A stretch of 64,000 nt of DNA from Xanthomonas campestris pv. badrii (GTDB lineage: Bacteria > Pseudomonadota > Gammaproteobacteria > Xanthomonadales > Xanthomonadaceae), in assembly GCF_012848175.1 (NCBI RefSeq), contig NZ_CP051651.1, positions 62,001 through 126,000 on the forward strand, read 5' to 3'. A program made the translations under genes and the position numbers. Position 1 is the stretch's first letter; each line of letters starts with the position of its first letter. The notes under the pieces are model-generated. The model did no database searches. It saw only the letters and a program-made list of their open reading frames with translations, and was not told the origin of the DNA. This document shows positions 29,353 through 37,632 of this stretch, piece after piece.

Positions 29353-31451
29353 AGCTCACCAACAACACCGGAACCTCTATCGGCAGCGGCGCCACGTCTT
29401 CTGCGCATGCACGCTTGACGCAGGGCGAGGAGGACGTTCCTCCCACACAGACGCCCTTGCCGACCGGCACACTTGCAGGCTTGCCTTCGGGGCAGTTGCT
29501 GCGCAGCCGTCGCCCACAAGTATTACGTCGCGTGACCACTGGCGCGACTGACGCCGAAGCCTCGCATGGCGCATCACATCGCTCGGAGTCCTCGCAGTCG
29601 TTGGCGTCGACGAATGCAACGTTTTACACTCCGCCGTCCAGCCCCACGTCCCTGGTCTTCGACGCGCATGGCGCATCGCATCGCTCGGAGTCCTCGCAGT
29701 CGACGGATGCAACGTTTCACACTCTGCCGGCAAGCTACGCGTCCTCGCTCGTCGATGAGCCGCATGCGCCTGAGGCCGCAGCGACCTATGCGCAGCGCAG
29801 CGCCGTGGCAGCTGCTGAGTTGAAGGGGCAGCTACGTACGCGCCTGGACAATCTGCACTTCGCGGAGCCATCACAGGAGCAGGAGGAACTGCAGGCCGCG
29901 TATCTGCAATGGGCGGACGCGCGCGTGGACGAACGCATCGCCGCATTCGGGCCGGATGCCGGATACCAGATTGTCGGCGATATGAAGACGGCAGGCGCGA
30001 AGGCCGCGTGGCCGATCGCCTACGAGTGTCTCAGAGCCTTCATCATCGGCGCTATGCGGACCCCGTTCGGCCTCTTGGCGGGCGCTGCCTACGACGGCGC
30101 GCGCGCGCCAGGGTCGGAGACACTGAGTACCACGGCGCTGTCCGGCGTGGCGGCGGGCACGATGTCCTATATCAGCGATACGTTGCTGATCCCGGCGATG
30201 GATCGGCGCGCGCGTGTCGCCAACCTGCCGCGGTTCCAGGCCATCGACCCCAAGATCCTGGTGCCCGACCCGCCGCCGGTCTTGCTGAAAATCGATGGCG
30301 AAAACAAGCGCTTCACGCGTCCCGGAGAGGGCGACAGCGAAACGCTTCCCGAGCTCAAGGCACAGGTCTACGACCTACGTGCAGGTGTTACCCAGTGGCA
30401 ATCCACGCTGGACGACAAGTCCCTGGACACCTTGCTGCTCAAGCCGACGATCAACGCAGGGTTCAATGCGGCGCGGCGGACCTCCGACGACCCGGGCACG
30501 CTCACCCCGGGCGGCCAACTGGGCTTGAGCGCGCTCGCCATCGGCGGGGCAGGGGTCGTGCAGAAGGCAATGCTCGAAACCGGCAAGGCGGTTGCGCGTA
30601 GTGGCCAGATGCGCGTCCCCGGCCTGCTTGGCGACCAGCAGCGGCTGAATCTGTTCGCGCTGGCGTTGCCGGACAAGACGCGTCGGCCCGCGCACTGGTC
30701 AGACGCTGTGCATTTCCCAAACTATCTGCTGCAAACCGGAATGGAAGGCCTCGGGTTGGCCAGGCAGGCCTTGAGTACCACCAATGCGATCACCACGGCG
30801 GTCCGCGACTTGCTGGTCCGGCACATGGTCAGCAACGTGATGGTCAGTTTCGCCTCGCTCGGTGCCGCCCGCCTGATCGCTTCGCCCTTGCGCGGCGGCG
30901 ACGCAAACGGCAGCGTTACCGGCGAGGGCATCGATTCCAACGCGACGATCGTGCAACAGGCAGCGCAGACCTTCTTCAACGATACGCTCTGGAATGCGCT
31001 CAAGGCCAAGAACGGCAGCAACGCCACCCAGGCGACGCGACTGGATCAGGCGCGCGCCGTTAGCGCCGCCGGCCACCAACGCACCATCGCACGCACACTG
31101 CAGGCGCTGGCCCAACCCATCGACGCGGCCATCGCGCTGTTTTCGGCGCCGACATCGCAGGAGATTGCGCAGGCCTTGGAGGAAGGGCAGCCGCTTGCGC
31201 CTGCAGCGGGGCCGCTGGCGGGAAGACTGCGTGAAGCGCTGGAGGAATTGCGCACGGAGATCGGCACGCAGTCCGTGTCGATTGCGACCGTGGGCACCGC
31301 ACTCGATCGCCTGCGCGCCGGGCAGGCGTCGATGTTCAGCGGCGTGCCAAGCAACGACCTGACGCATACACTCAGGACCGAACTACAGAGACTCAAGGAT
31401 GTATTGCACGACAGCGAGCAGCTTCGCCAGTGGGAAAATGGCCGGCCATAA
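29349..31451 (+). CDS. xopF1: type III effector XopF1
   Basis: 700 residues from a GTG start that overlaps the chaperone stop codon. N-terminal ~100 residues are Ser/Thr/Ala-rich and lack structure, as expected for a T3S signal. Later sections are predicted helical and include hydrophobic Ala/Gly-rich stretches (FIIGAMRTPFGLLAGAAYDGA, shown here only in part) and a LIPAMDRRARVANLPRFQAID block. Location between hrpF and hpaB, length (about 670 in Xcv) and paired chaperone identify XopF1; the biochemical role in plants is not established. An internal duplication expands the N-terminus. Confidence 0.8.
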   Translation: MKLTNNTGTSIGSGATSSAHARLTQGEEDVPPTQTPLPTGTLAGLPSGQLLRSRRPQVLRRVTTGATDAEASHGASHRSESSQSLASTNATFYTPPSSPTSLVFDAHGASHRSESSQSTDATFHTLPASYASSLVDEPHAPEAAATYAQRSAVAAAELKGQLRTRLDNLHFAEPSQEQEELQAAYLQWADARVDERIAAFGPDAGYQIVGDMKTAGAKAAWPIAYECLRAFIIGAMRTPFGLLAGAAYDGARAPGSETLSTTALSGVAAGTMSYISDTLLIPAMDRRARVANLPRFQAIDPKILVPDPPPVLLKIDGENKRFTRPGEGDSETLPELKAQVYDLRAGVTQWQSTLDDKSLDTLLLKPTINAGFNAARRTSDDPGTLTPGGQLGLSALAIGGAGVVQKAMLETGKAVARSGQMRVPGLLGDQQRLNLFALALPDKTRRPAHWSDAVHFPNYLLQTGMEGLGLARQALSTTNAITTAVRDLLVRHMVSNVMVSFASLGAARLIASPLRGGDANGSVTGEGIDSNATIVQQAAQTFFNDTLWNALKAKNGSNATQATRLDQARAVSAAGHQRTIARTLQALAQPIDAAIALFSAPTSQEIAQALEEGQPLAPAAGPLAGRLREALEELRTEIGTQSVSIATVGTALDRLRAGQASMFSGVPSNDLTHTLRTELQRLKDVLHDSEQLRQWENGRP
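29564..29721 (+). repeat. internal direct duplication in the xopF1 N-terminus
   Basis: Two copies, starting at 29564 and 29666, encode HGASHRSESSQS followed by ATF and a Pro/Ser-rich stretch. Offset 102 bases, so the frame is kept. Confidence 0.85.
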
Positions 31452-31919
31452 GCGATCAATCCTGTAGGTCATCCACTGCATGGCGCAAGCCGCAACGACA
31501 GACGCAACCACCGTTGCGTCTGTTGCCCGTTGGCGCTCCCGGTGCGGCGCCGCGCGACTGCTGTAGCCTGCGATGTATTTGCACAGTAGAGCCTTCCGGG
31601 TGGCCAGCACCTGTTGGGCGTGCGGGAGTTGCGTTGGCCGAGTCAGCCAGGCGCAGCTCGGGGCTGGCATGGGTGCGTGCGTCATGCTCCAGGCGATGGA
31701 CAGGCAGCAGCGCTGCACGTTCTGGTGTAGCTGCCTAGCGCGCCTCGATCCGGGTGCCGCGAAGAACGGCCCCGCAATGCATGTGCCGCGCCTGCCAGTA
31801 CAGTGGCAGGCGATCAATCGCTGTGGTCCTTCTGGACAATGCGGTCGTCCCGATGGCCTGGGATAGGGCGGGGCGGGCAATCGCCCTCGTCGGCGCATCG
31901 GCGTTCGTGCTTGTGTGCG
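31452..31919. other. intergenic region after xopF1
   Basis: About 470 bases without a credible gene. A perfect 11-bp hairpin (31498-31523, arms ACAGACGCAAC/GTTGCGTCTGT, loop 4) lies 46 bases after the xopF1 stop and may end that transcript. The rest shows nothing recognisable; it may be decayed DNA next to the dead hpaB copy. Confidence 0.5.
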
Positions 31920-32391
31920 CAGCCGGAGATGATTTTCCATCGCGATTCTTTCAAACATGTCGTCGTGCGCGATGAAGATGGTGTTGTTCCATCAACGACC
32001 ATGGTCGGTGGAATCTGCGAGCAGATCGCAGATCCATGCGCTAGCGATGTCGTCACGTGAAAGAACGCGCATTGATCGAGATGATGACCCCGGCATCACT
32101 CAATCGGCGTGGCGCCTGACCATGCGCCTACGCCGGCAGATGGGGTTCCGGCAATCGCCGGAAGACTATCGATCTCCGTCAAGCAGGAACGAGGCCGTAG
32201 GAGGTGCGCAGGTACAGTGCATCTTCTTCCTGCGCCTGCTGTGCAGCATCCTCGGCCCGGGCTCCGGGCACGCGCAAATAGGACGCAAACCCCACCCACA
32301 GCACGCATCAGCTGGGTAACGTCTGGACATCCAGCCGGTCCCTCGTTTCGCTCATCTGCCGGGCGATCACCTCGGATCGGGTGGTGCGTAT
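31920..32391 (-). pseudogene. degraded second copy of hpaB
   Basis: Aligns by eye along its length with hpaB (34733-35215). The start codon position is now ATA (32389-32391). In the original frame it still reads R.RTT..EVIARQMSE...LDVQ and EEDALYLRTSYGL, but TGA stops interrupt it after about 28 codons and again after about 75. The end matches the hpaB 3' part around HGRxWNNNIFIAHDEMFE. With the HrpE-like gene before it, this is a duplicated hrpE-hpaB unit whose hpaB copy has died. Confidence 0.9.
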
Positions 32392-32404
32392 CTGCCGGGA
32401 ACAC

Positions 32405-32430
32405 GCGCAGGGCCAGCGACTAGCCCTGCG
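32405..32430 (-). other. hairpin between HrpE-like gene and hpaB pseudogene
   Basis: Stem CGCAGGGC/GCCCTGCG, the counterpart of the stronger hairpin between hrpE and hpaB at 35225-35262. Confidence 0.65.
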
Positions 32431-32445
32431 TCATGTCAAGGACCG

Positions 32446-33018
32446 TTACTGACCGACCAGGCTTTTTGCGTTGTCGCCGGCCTTGCCGATGTACTTGTTG
32501 ACCGTTACATTGTAATCAAGGTCGTTCTTGAGCATGGTGATTGTGTCGTTCATGTGCTTCTGATCGACGTTGGATGCGCCGAGATCGTCGAGCAGCGAAT
32601 CGATCTGCTGGCTTGCCGCAGGCGTTGCAGGGGCATCGGGAAGTCGACCGTGGCCGGCGATCCGCTGCAGCTCATGTTGCTCCACAGCGGGGTATTGGCC
32701 CATGAGTAGCGGCTCATGCTGCCCCATGAATGGATGTTCGCCTACATGCAATAGGTGATGATCCAGAGATGGATCTCCGCCGCGTTGAGCCACCCCATGG
32801 TGCTCCATGGATGGATCGTCGACGCTCCTTCGCGACCTGCCGGGACGCGTGCCCAGGGATGACCTCAGCCCTGATAGCTCCGGCGATTGAGGCGTCGCGC
32901 CACTTGCAAAGCTGGGCGTTGAGGGAGATTGAGACGCGTTGCCCCTGTCATGGATGTTATCCGATTCAGCTGCGGAGGGTTGGGGCGACCCGGATAATTC
33001 GGAGAGCGAAAGTCTCAT
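32446..33018 (-). CDS. HrpE-like protein with long novel N-terminus
   Basis: 190 residues, ATG at 33018 preceded by AAGGTGA. The last ~52 residues are clearly homologous to the HrpE pilin: IDSLLDDLGAS...MLKNDLDYNVTVNKYIGKAGDNAKSLVGQ against MDSLMGGIGHS...KNELDFNVALNKFIGKAGDNAKQLVGQ (key shared block KAGDNAK.LVGQ). The first ~138 residues have no match to HrpE: Ser/Pro-rich to about 60, then His/Gln/Pro-rich with loosely repeated HPFMGQHEPLLMGQ pieces. The frame is open although the hpaB copy behind it is dead, so selection may keep it. It could be a variant pilus subunit, a pilus-tip or secreted protein using the HrpE C-terminus, or a decaying fusion. No good PIP box was seen. Confidence 0.75.
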   Translation of the reverse strand: MRLSLSELSGSPQPSAAESDNIHDRGNASQSPSTPSFASGATPQSPELSGLRSSLGTRPGRSRRSVDDPSMEHHGVAQRGGDPSLDHHLLHVGEHPFMGQHEPLLMGQYPAVEQHELQRIAGHGRLPDAPATPAASQQIDSLLDDLGASNVDQKHMNDTITMLKNDLDYNVTVNKYIGKAGDNAKSLVGQ

Positions 33019-33444
33019 GTCTGTTCACCTTCATTCAAGATGTTTGAAGTGGCTAGCGTGAGTAGGAAGGCTTTCCTCCCCCGCGCACCTACTTTCCCCC
33101 CGCGTGCCGCTATCGATGACGTAGATCTGGAAGATCTCGACGTCAACCCGAAGCGATGCAATGTGGTACCGCGGTCTGATGGTCGTAAGAGTCAGGTCGG
33201 CTCGCGAGCCGGAAGGAATCTATGAAAATCCCTCGCCGACAGCCCGTTGGCTCGCTTGGGGTTCCTACCAGTCCCTGTTGACTTCGATCTGAGTGTGCTG
33301 GTGGCAGGGCCGCGAGCAGGGAAGCGAAAACGCGGTAGCGAACACGTGGTGTGTGACGGCGCACGGCGCAGGCCGGTTGACGGATGCTGCAATCAGACAC
33401 AGCATCCGCCGGGCAATCGACGCACAGTGCGACCAAAAGCGGCG
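33019..33444. other. intergenic region between hrpW and the HrpE-like gene
   Basis: About 425 bases. Holds a 9-bp stem-loop (33381-33408, CGGATGCTG/CAGCATCCG) 37 bases past the hrpW stop, possibly its transcript end, though no T-run follows. A TTCGC-N9-TTCGC pair on the minus strand (33324-33342) has wrong spacing for a PIP box. Nothing else recognised. Confidence 0.5.
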
Positions 33445-34584
33445 TCAGCCGCTGTAGGCTTTATGGCCGACACTTTTCGCCCCGGTGGCCTGCGACGCGT
33501 TGGGGGCAATCACCTCGTTCGGTGCATCGGTCGTGAGGTTTGCCAGTGTCACCGTCGAGTCGGGTGAGTCGGTGCGGAACACCGCTTCCTTGACCTGGTT
33601 GAACTCGCAGTTCTCGACCCGAAGGTTCGTGTCGATATCGGTATGTCCGCCATTGGTACGGAAGACCTTGCCGGCGCCCTCGACAGTGTCGCCCGACATC
33701 ACGACATCGGCAGAGGCGTTGTCCTGCACGACCTTGTCTGAGGCATTCTTGAACGTGCAATTGATGATCTCGACCTTCGGCCGGCCCCCGACCTGCGGGC
33801 TGGAACCTGCAATGCCGGCATCATGCTCGCGGTTTCCCTGGCCATCGATGGTGACAGCATCCTCGCTGACATCTTCGTTGACGCAGTTGACCATCTTGCC
33901 GCTGCCGATGAAATGCACACCGTCGCCACCGCCTTTCATATGGACGTTGCAGAGGCTGCCGCCGTCCTCGACGACGAACAACGGCTGCTGGTGCTCGTTC
34001 TGTGAGCCATCACCAAGCGCAGGCCCGCCGATATAGGTCTGGCCTTTGCCATCGAAGACTTCGCCCTTGTGCACCACGATGGTCTTGTTCTGGACGCCGG
34101 GCGGCGCGGTGACGACCTTGCCGGTAGGAAGTGGCGCCTGCGATCCGGCTGAGCCCTGCATGCCCGGAGTGCCGCTGCTTGCTGTGGGCGTTCCCGACTG
34201 GGTCGGAGTGGTAGTGGATGTGCCGTTGTAGGTTTCCGTTCCATTGCTGCTCCCTCTTCGGGAGGCATCGCTGCCGTTACTACCGCTGTTCCCATTCCCA
34301 TTCCCATTGCCGGCACCGCTTCCGTTTTGCCCGCCGGAATTGGCGGAAGAAGGCGGGTTCGATGACGGCATCGACGGCGATGACGATGGCGCCGGATTGA
34401 TGTCGTTTGGCGGCTCAGGGCTATTGGACGGTTGATTGCCACTCTGCAGCATGTCGCTGAACATGCGTTGCAGGCAGTACGCCACCATGCTCATGATCAC
34501 CGCAGTCAAGGCTTGTTGCTGCGAGGGGGAGAATGAGGACGACTGTAGTTTCGCTGTGTTATTTGAGGAAATGGCGAGATTCAT
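33445..34584 (-). CDS. hrpW: HrpW: harpin with C-terminal pectate lyase-like domain
   Basis: 379 residues. A short hydrophobic-amphipathic N-terminal region (FSPSQQQALTAVIMSMVAYCLQRMF, key part TAVIMSMVAY) and a long Gly/Ser/Asn/Pro linker (about 55-150, no cysteine) form the harpin-like half. The C-terminal ~220 residues form a PL3-type parallel beta-helix pattern with GVQNKTIVVHKGEVFDGKG, GDGVHFIGSG and EDAVTIDG turns. HrpW proteins are T3S-dependent, bind pectate and are thought to help cross the plant wall. AGGAC lies nine bases before the ATG. Located between hpaB and the duplicated hrpE-hpaB unit, 148 bases after hpaB and in the same direction, so read-through from hrpE is possible; no PIP box of its own was seen. 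Confidence 0.9.
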   Translation of the reverse strand: MNLAISSNNTAKLQSSSFSPSQQQALTAVIMSMVAYCLQRMFSDMLQSGNQPSNSPEPPNDINPAPSSSPSMPSSNPPSSANSGGQNGSGAGNGNGNGNSGSNGSDASRRGSSNGTETYNGTSTTTPTQSGTPTASSGTPGMQGSAGSQAPLPTGKVVTAPPGVQNKTIVVHKGEVFDGKGQTYIGGPALGDGSQNEHQQPLFVVEDGGSLCNVHMKGGGDGVHFIGSGKMVNCVNEDVSEDAVTIDGQGNREHDAGIAGSSPQVGGRPKVEIINCTFKNASDKVVQDNASADVVMSGDTVEGAGKVFRTNGGHTDIDTNLRVENCEFNQVKEAVFRTDSPDSTVTLANLTTDAPNEVIAPNASQATGAKSVGHKAYSG

Positions 34585-34732
34585 TTGAAAATGTCCTGTG
34601 CGAGTGCAGTACGGGCCGAGTCACGCAGACGGGAAAGGCTACTCTGCCACCGGTGGCGATGCGCCGAGACGCCGTGGATGCAGGGAGCTGCTACCGATTG
34701 CTGACACAACCGGTCCGATGCGGAGTTGTGCA

Positions 34733-35215
34733 TCACGCGCGCAGCCATAGATAATTTCCTGTCGCGATTCCTTCGAACATTTCGTCGTGTGCAATGAAGA
34801 TGTTGTTGTTCCAATAACGACCATGCTCGGCATAATGGGCGAGCAGGTCGCAGATCCATGCGCCGTCGACGTCATCGTCCAGCGGGACGCGCACGATCAG
34901 AACGATCACGCCGGCATCGTTCAAGCCGAGTTGCGCCTGGTCCTGCGCGTACACCGACAGGTTGGCTTCCAACAACAGCCGAAACACCGTCAGGGTCCGT
35001 CCTGCAGGAGCAAGGCCATAGGAGATGCGTAGGTAGAGTGCTTCTTCCTCTGGTACTTGCTGTGCTTCGTCGTCGGCCTGGGCTGCGGGCATATGCAGAT
35101 AGACTTCAAACCCGTCCACCCACAGCACGCGTTTGCTGAGCACCCCCTGCACATCCGGCAGGTTCAGGGCTTCGCACATCTGCCGGACGATCGCTTCGAA
35201 TCGGGTGCTACTCAT
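34733..35215 (-). CDS. hpaB: HpaB, general type III export chaperone
   Basis: 160 residues from MSSTRFEAIVRQMCEAL. Small acidic CesT-like protein with the conserved SKRVLWVDGFEVYLH strand, LYLRISYGLAPAGRT and the C-terminal WNNNIFIAHDEMFE block. HpaB escorts many effectors to the HrcN ATPase and blocks early release of the translocon. Follows hrpE in the same operon with a stable hairpin between them. A second, dead copy lies 2.8 kb downstream. Confidence 0.95.
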   Translation of the reverse strand: MSSTRFEAIVRQMCEALNLPDVQGVLSKRVLWVDGFEVYLHMPAAQADDEAQQVPEEEALYLRISYGLAPAGRTLTVFRLLLEANLSVYAQDQAQLGLNDAGVIVLIVRVPLDDDVDGAWICDLLAHYAEHGRYWNNNIFIAHDEMFEGIATGNYLWLRA

Positions 35216-35224
35216 CTGTAGTAT

Positions 35225-35262
35225 GACATGCGCAGGGCCATGCACCGGCCCTGCGTCATGTC
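35225..35262 (-). other. strong RNA hairpin between hrpE and hpaB
   Basis: Arms GACATGCGCAGGGCC and GGCCCTGCGTCATGTC pair almost perfectly (one bulge) with a 7-base loop. No T-run follows. It may protect the 3' end of the hrpE message or partly stop transcription, giving more pilin than chaperone (inference). Confidence 0.75.
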
Positions 35263-35270
35263 AGGGCCCA

Positions 35271-35543
35271 TTACTGGCCAACCAGCTGCTTCGCGTTGTC
35301 GCCTGCCTTGCCGATGAATTTGTTGAGCGCTACGTTGAAGTCGAGTTCGTTCTTCTTCTCGGTCAGGTAGTTGTTCATGCGCTCCTGTGCTGAGGTTGAA
35401 TGGCCAATGCCACCCATCAGACTATCCATCTGATTGTCCGAAGTATGGGTGCTCATATGATTGTCGAATCTGCTTGAAAAGTCTGATTTAAACAGATCCC
35501 CGCCCTGGCCCAATCGCGGCCCAATCGATTGTAAATCTGACAT
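35271..35543 (-). CDS. hrpE: HrpE, Hrp pilus major subunit
   Basis: 90 residues (93 in Xcv from memory). No cysteine, hydrophilic N-terminus MSDLQSIGPRLGQGGDLF, and a C-terminal helix ending KFIGKAGDNAKQLVGQ that drives polymerisation in this family. The pilus spans the plant wall and guides effectors. AAGGAG lies seven bases before the ATG. First gene of the hrpE-hpaB unit; 85 bases after hrpD6. No perfect PIP box seen directly upstream, so it may depend on the hrpD promoter or a non-standard site. Confidence 0.94.
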   Translation of the reverse strand: MSDLQSIGPRLGQGGDLFKSDFSSRFDNHMSTHTSDNQMDSLMGGIGHSTSAQERMNNYLTEKKNELDFNVALNKFIGKAGDNAKQLVGQ

Positions 35544-35628
35544 ATAAATACTCCTTAGCTGATATGAACTAACGTGGAGCGCCTGTCGGCGCGTTTTGCT
35601 TGACCAACGTGGCCAAGAAACTCGATGA

Positions 35629-35871
35629 TCAAGGCATGCTAGCAATGTGCGCGACGATGTCGCGCGCGGCGTTGATGCCGTCATGCAAGACGGTGAAATT
35701 GTTGCGCGTAGCTTGATCGCTCGCTGCAGACCAGTGCACACGGAGTTGTTGCGCTGCTGTGTGCAGCGCTACATCGATATTGCGCAGTCGCTCACCGGAG
35801 AGATCCTCCGCCTTGGTCTGCAAGATCTTGCTCATATCCTGGGTGACCATATCGGTCATGGTATCGAACAT
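35629..35871 (-). CDS. hrpD6: HrpD6, T3S regulatory/associated protein
   Basis: 80 residues, MFDTMTDMVTQDMSKILQ, helical, no cysteines; size and place after hrcD match HrpD6. In X. oryzae it influences T3S and hpa gene expression. Last gene of the hrcQ operon; starts 10 bases after the hrcD stop. Confidence 0.88.
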   Translation of the reverse strand: MFDTMTDMVTQDMSKILQTKAEDLSGERLRNIDVALHTAAQQLRVHWSAASDQATRNNFTVLHDGINAARDIVAHIASMP

Positions 35872-35881
35872 AGTGCAGTTC

Positions 35882-36820
35882 TCATGGCGCCGCTTGCTGC
35901 GGCAGGAAAGTCAGGTGCTTGGTGCCGTCCGGCGTCTCGACGTAATGCAGCCCGTCGGCGAGCAGGGCTGCGTCGTAGTTCGCGGGGGGCTTCACGGACA
36001 GGTCTTGCTGGCTGATCTCAACATGCAGCGCGCGGATCTCCGGGCCCAGATCGCTGCGTAGATCGGCGATGCGTCGGGCCGCACGCTCGGCGTTGGCGCT
36101 GCTTCCGGTAATCGAAAAAACGCCACTACCGTCGTAACGCACGCTGAGGTCGCGGTCCGCCAAGGTGTCGCGCAGCGTTGCCAGTACCTCGTCCACTACC
36201 ACCACATCGGCCGTGACCGCTGGATGGTGCCGGTGCAACTGAGCGCGCAGGCGGGCTGCGTCGGCGCTGCTGGTCACCAGGCCTACCACCCGCACGCGCG
36301 TGCCAACTTGCTCCACACGCGCTTCGCGCAAGCCAAGTTGCTTCAGCAAGGGTCTGACCTGATTGGCCTGGTTGTCCAGATGCTGCGGGGGGGCAGCGTC
36401 GGAAAGAAACGCCGGTTGCAGCGAGGGCAACAACGCTGTGGCGGCCAGCGCTAGCACGGCGCCCACCACTGCACGCACTGCCTTTCGCCTAGGCGCGGGC
36501 GGCGCAGACGTCGGGGCTGGGGAAAGCAGCCGCTCAAGCAATGCCACATCGTCTGGCCATTCCGCCGCAGCATCACCAAGGCACAGCACCAATGGACCAA
36601 AGCGCACTGGATGTAGCGCGATAAACGATGTAGTTGGCAACGCGTCGCCGCGATAACGCACTTGACCATCATGATCCACCTCGATGATAAGCGAGCAACC
36701 AGGCCAGTCTTCGATCCGGATATCGGCTTGGGGATTTGCACCCAGCGTGTAACATCCTGGCTGCAAATCTAGTCGTGCGCCGGCATGGATTCCTGTCAGG
36801 ACGCGAAGTTGCATGGTCAT
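35882..36820 (-). CDS. hrcD: HrcD (HrpD5), inner-membrane ring component
   Basis: 312 residues. An FHA-like cytoplasmic N-domain (about 1-95, with GCYTLGANPQADIRIEDWPG), a single membrane helix (about 118-135, AVVGAVLALAATALL), and a periplasmic ring-building part, as in YscD/PrgH family proteins. Forms the outer of the two inner-membrane rings around the export gate. ATGA overlap with hpaA. Confidence 0.9.
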   Translation of the reverse strand: MTMQLRVLTGIHAGARLDLQPGCYTLGANPQADIRIEDWPGCSLIIEVDHDGQVRYRGDALPTTSFIALHPVRFGPLVLCLGDAAAEWPDDVALLERLLSPAPTSAPPAPRRKAVRAVVGAVLALAATALLPSLQPAFLSDAAPPQHLDNQANQVRPLLKQLGLREARVEQVGTRVRVVGLVTSSADAARLRAQLHRHHPAVTADVVVVDEVLATLRDTLADRDLSVRYDGSGVFSITGSSANAERAARRIADLRSDLGPEIRALHVEISQQDLSVKPPANYDAALLADGLHYVETPDGTKHLTFLPQQAAP

Positions 36821-37632
36821 GCGCGAATCTCCTGGACGGCCCGCTCCGGGTGCTCGATCAGCAGTGTGTTCAAACGTGTGATGGCGCCAGAACGATCACG
36901 GTGTCTGCGCGGCTTTTCTGCGTTAAGCAGCATCAGCGGCAGCAGTAAATGGAAATTGCGCAGCGCTGGCGATGGAACAGGTTGCGCAGGTATCAGTTCC
37001 GTCAGCAGCTTGCGTAACGCCTGCAGGTTCTCGGCAGGAGCGCTTGCACTGCCGGAGCGCAGGTGCTCGCGCATCAACCTCCAGACCATGGTCATCAGCG
37101 GTGCCGCGGCAGGATGGGCAATGCGGATCGCGCGAAGTTCGACGAGCGCAACGGCAAGCGCGCGCCGCCTGAGCATCGGGTCGGCGGCGCGCATGGTTAC
37201 GTAGCGGTCGAGAACGCCGTCGACGCTTGCGCGCACGCTATCGTCCAATTGCACCGACGAGGCGCCTTGCCATGACCCTGCCTGCGGATCGCCAGCGTGC
37301 GTGTTTGCGCCATCGCCGTGCTGATCGTCCTGGCTTTGCCCCTGGCCCTGTGGCTGCGCGATTGCGATGCTGACCCGGCCGCGCAGCGCCGACACGCGTG
37401 CAGCTTCGGCTTCTTCCTGTTCGGTGGGGTCCAACCCGTCGTCCATACCTTCCAGTGAATGCAGGCCACGTCGCCGTTTGCGCGGCGGAGCGGGGCGTAA
37501 ACGCGGTGCATGCGTTGCGGCGTCGGCGACCGCAGGCGCGCTGGCGTGCGCCGCATCGGAATGCCTGTGCGAGGCGGTACGTGCATCCGGAACCGATGGC
37601 GGCACGGCACCGGGTGTGATGCGCCGGATCAT
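36817..37632 (-). CDS. hpaA: HpaA, secreted T3S control protein
   Basis: 271 residues (275 in Xcv from memory), MIRRITPGAVPPSVPDA at the start. A basic cluster PPRKRRRGLH near residue 50 is the described nuclear localisation signal. HpaA is secreted, binds HpaB and frees it for effector export. Overlaps hrcS by four bases (ATGA) and hrcD by four. Confidence 0.93.
   Translation of the reverse strand: MIRRITPGAVPPSVPDARTASHRHSDAAHASAPAVADAATHAPRLRPAPPRKRRRGLHSLEGMDDGLDPTEQEEAEAARVSALRGRVSIAIAQPQGQGQSQDDQHGDGANTHAGDPQAGSWQGASSVQLDDSVRASVDGVLDRYVTMRAADPMLRRRALAVALVELRAIRIAHPAAAPLMTMVWRLMREHLRSGSASAPAENLQALRKLLTELIPAQPVPSPALRNFHLLLPLMLLNAEKPRRHRDRSGAITRLNTLLIEHPERAVQEIRA

Noticed and set aside
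33324..33342. TTCGC-N9-TTCGC on the minus strand upstream of the HrpE-like gene
   Set aside because: Spacing 9 is not that of a PIP box and it is over 300 bases from the gene; kept only as a note.
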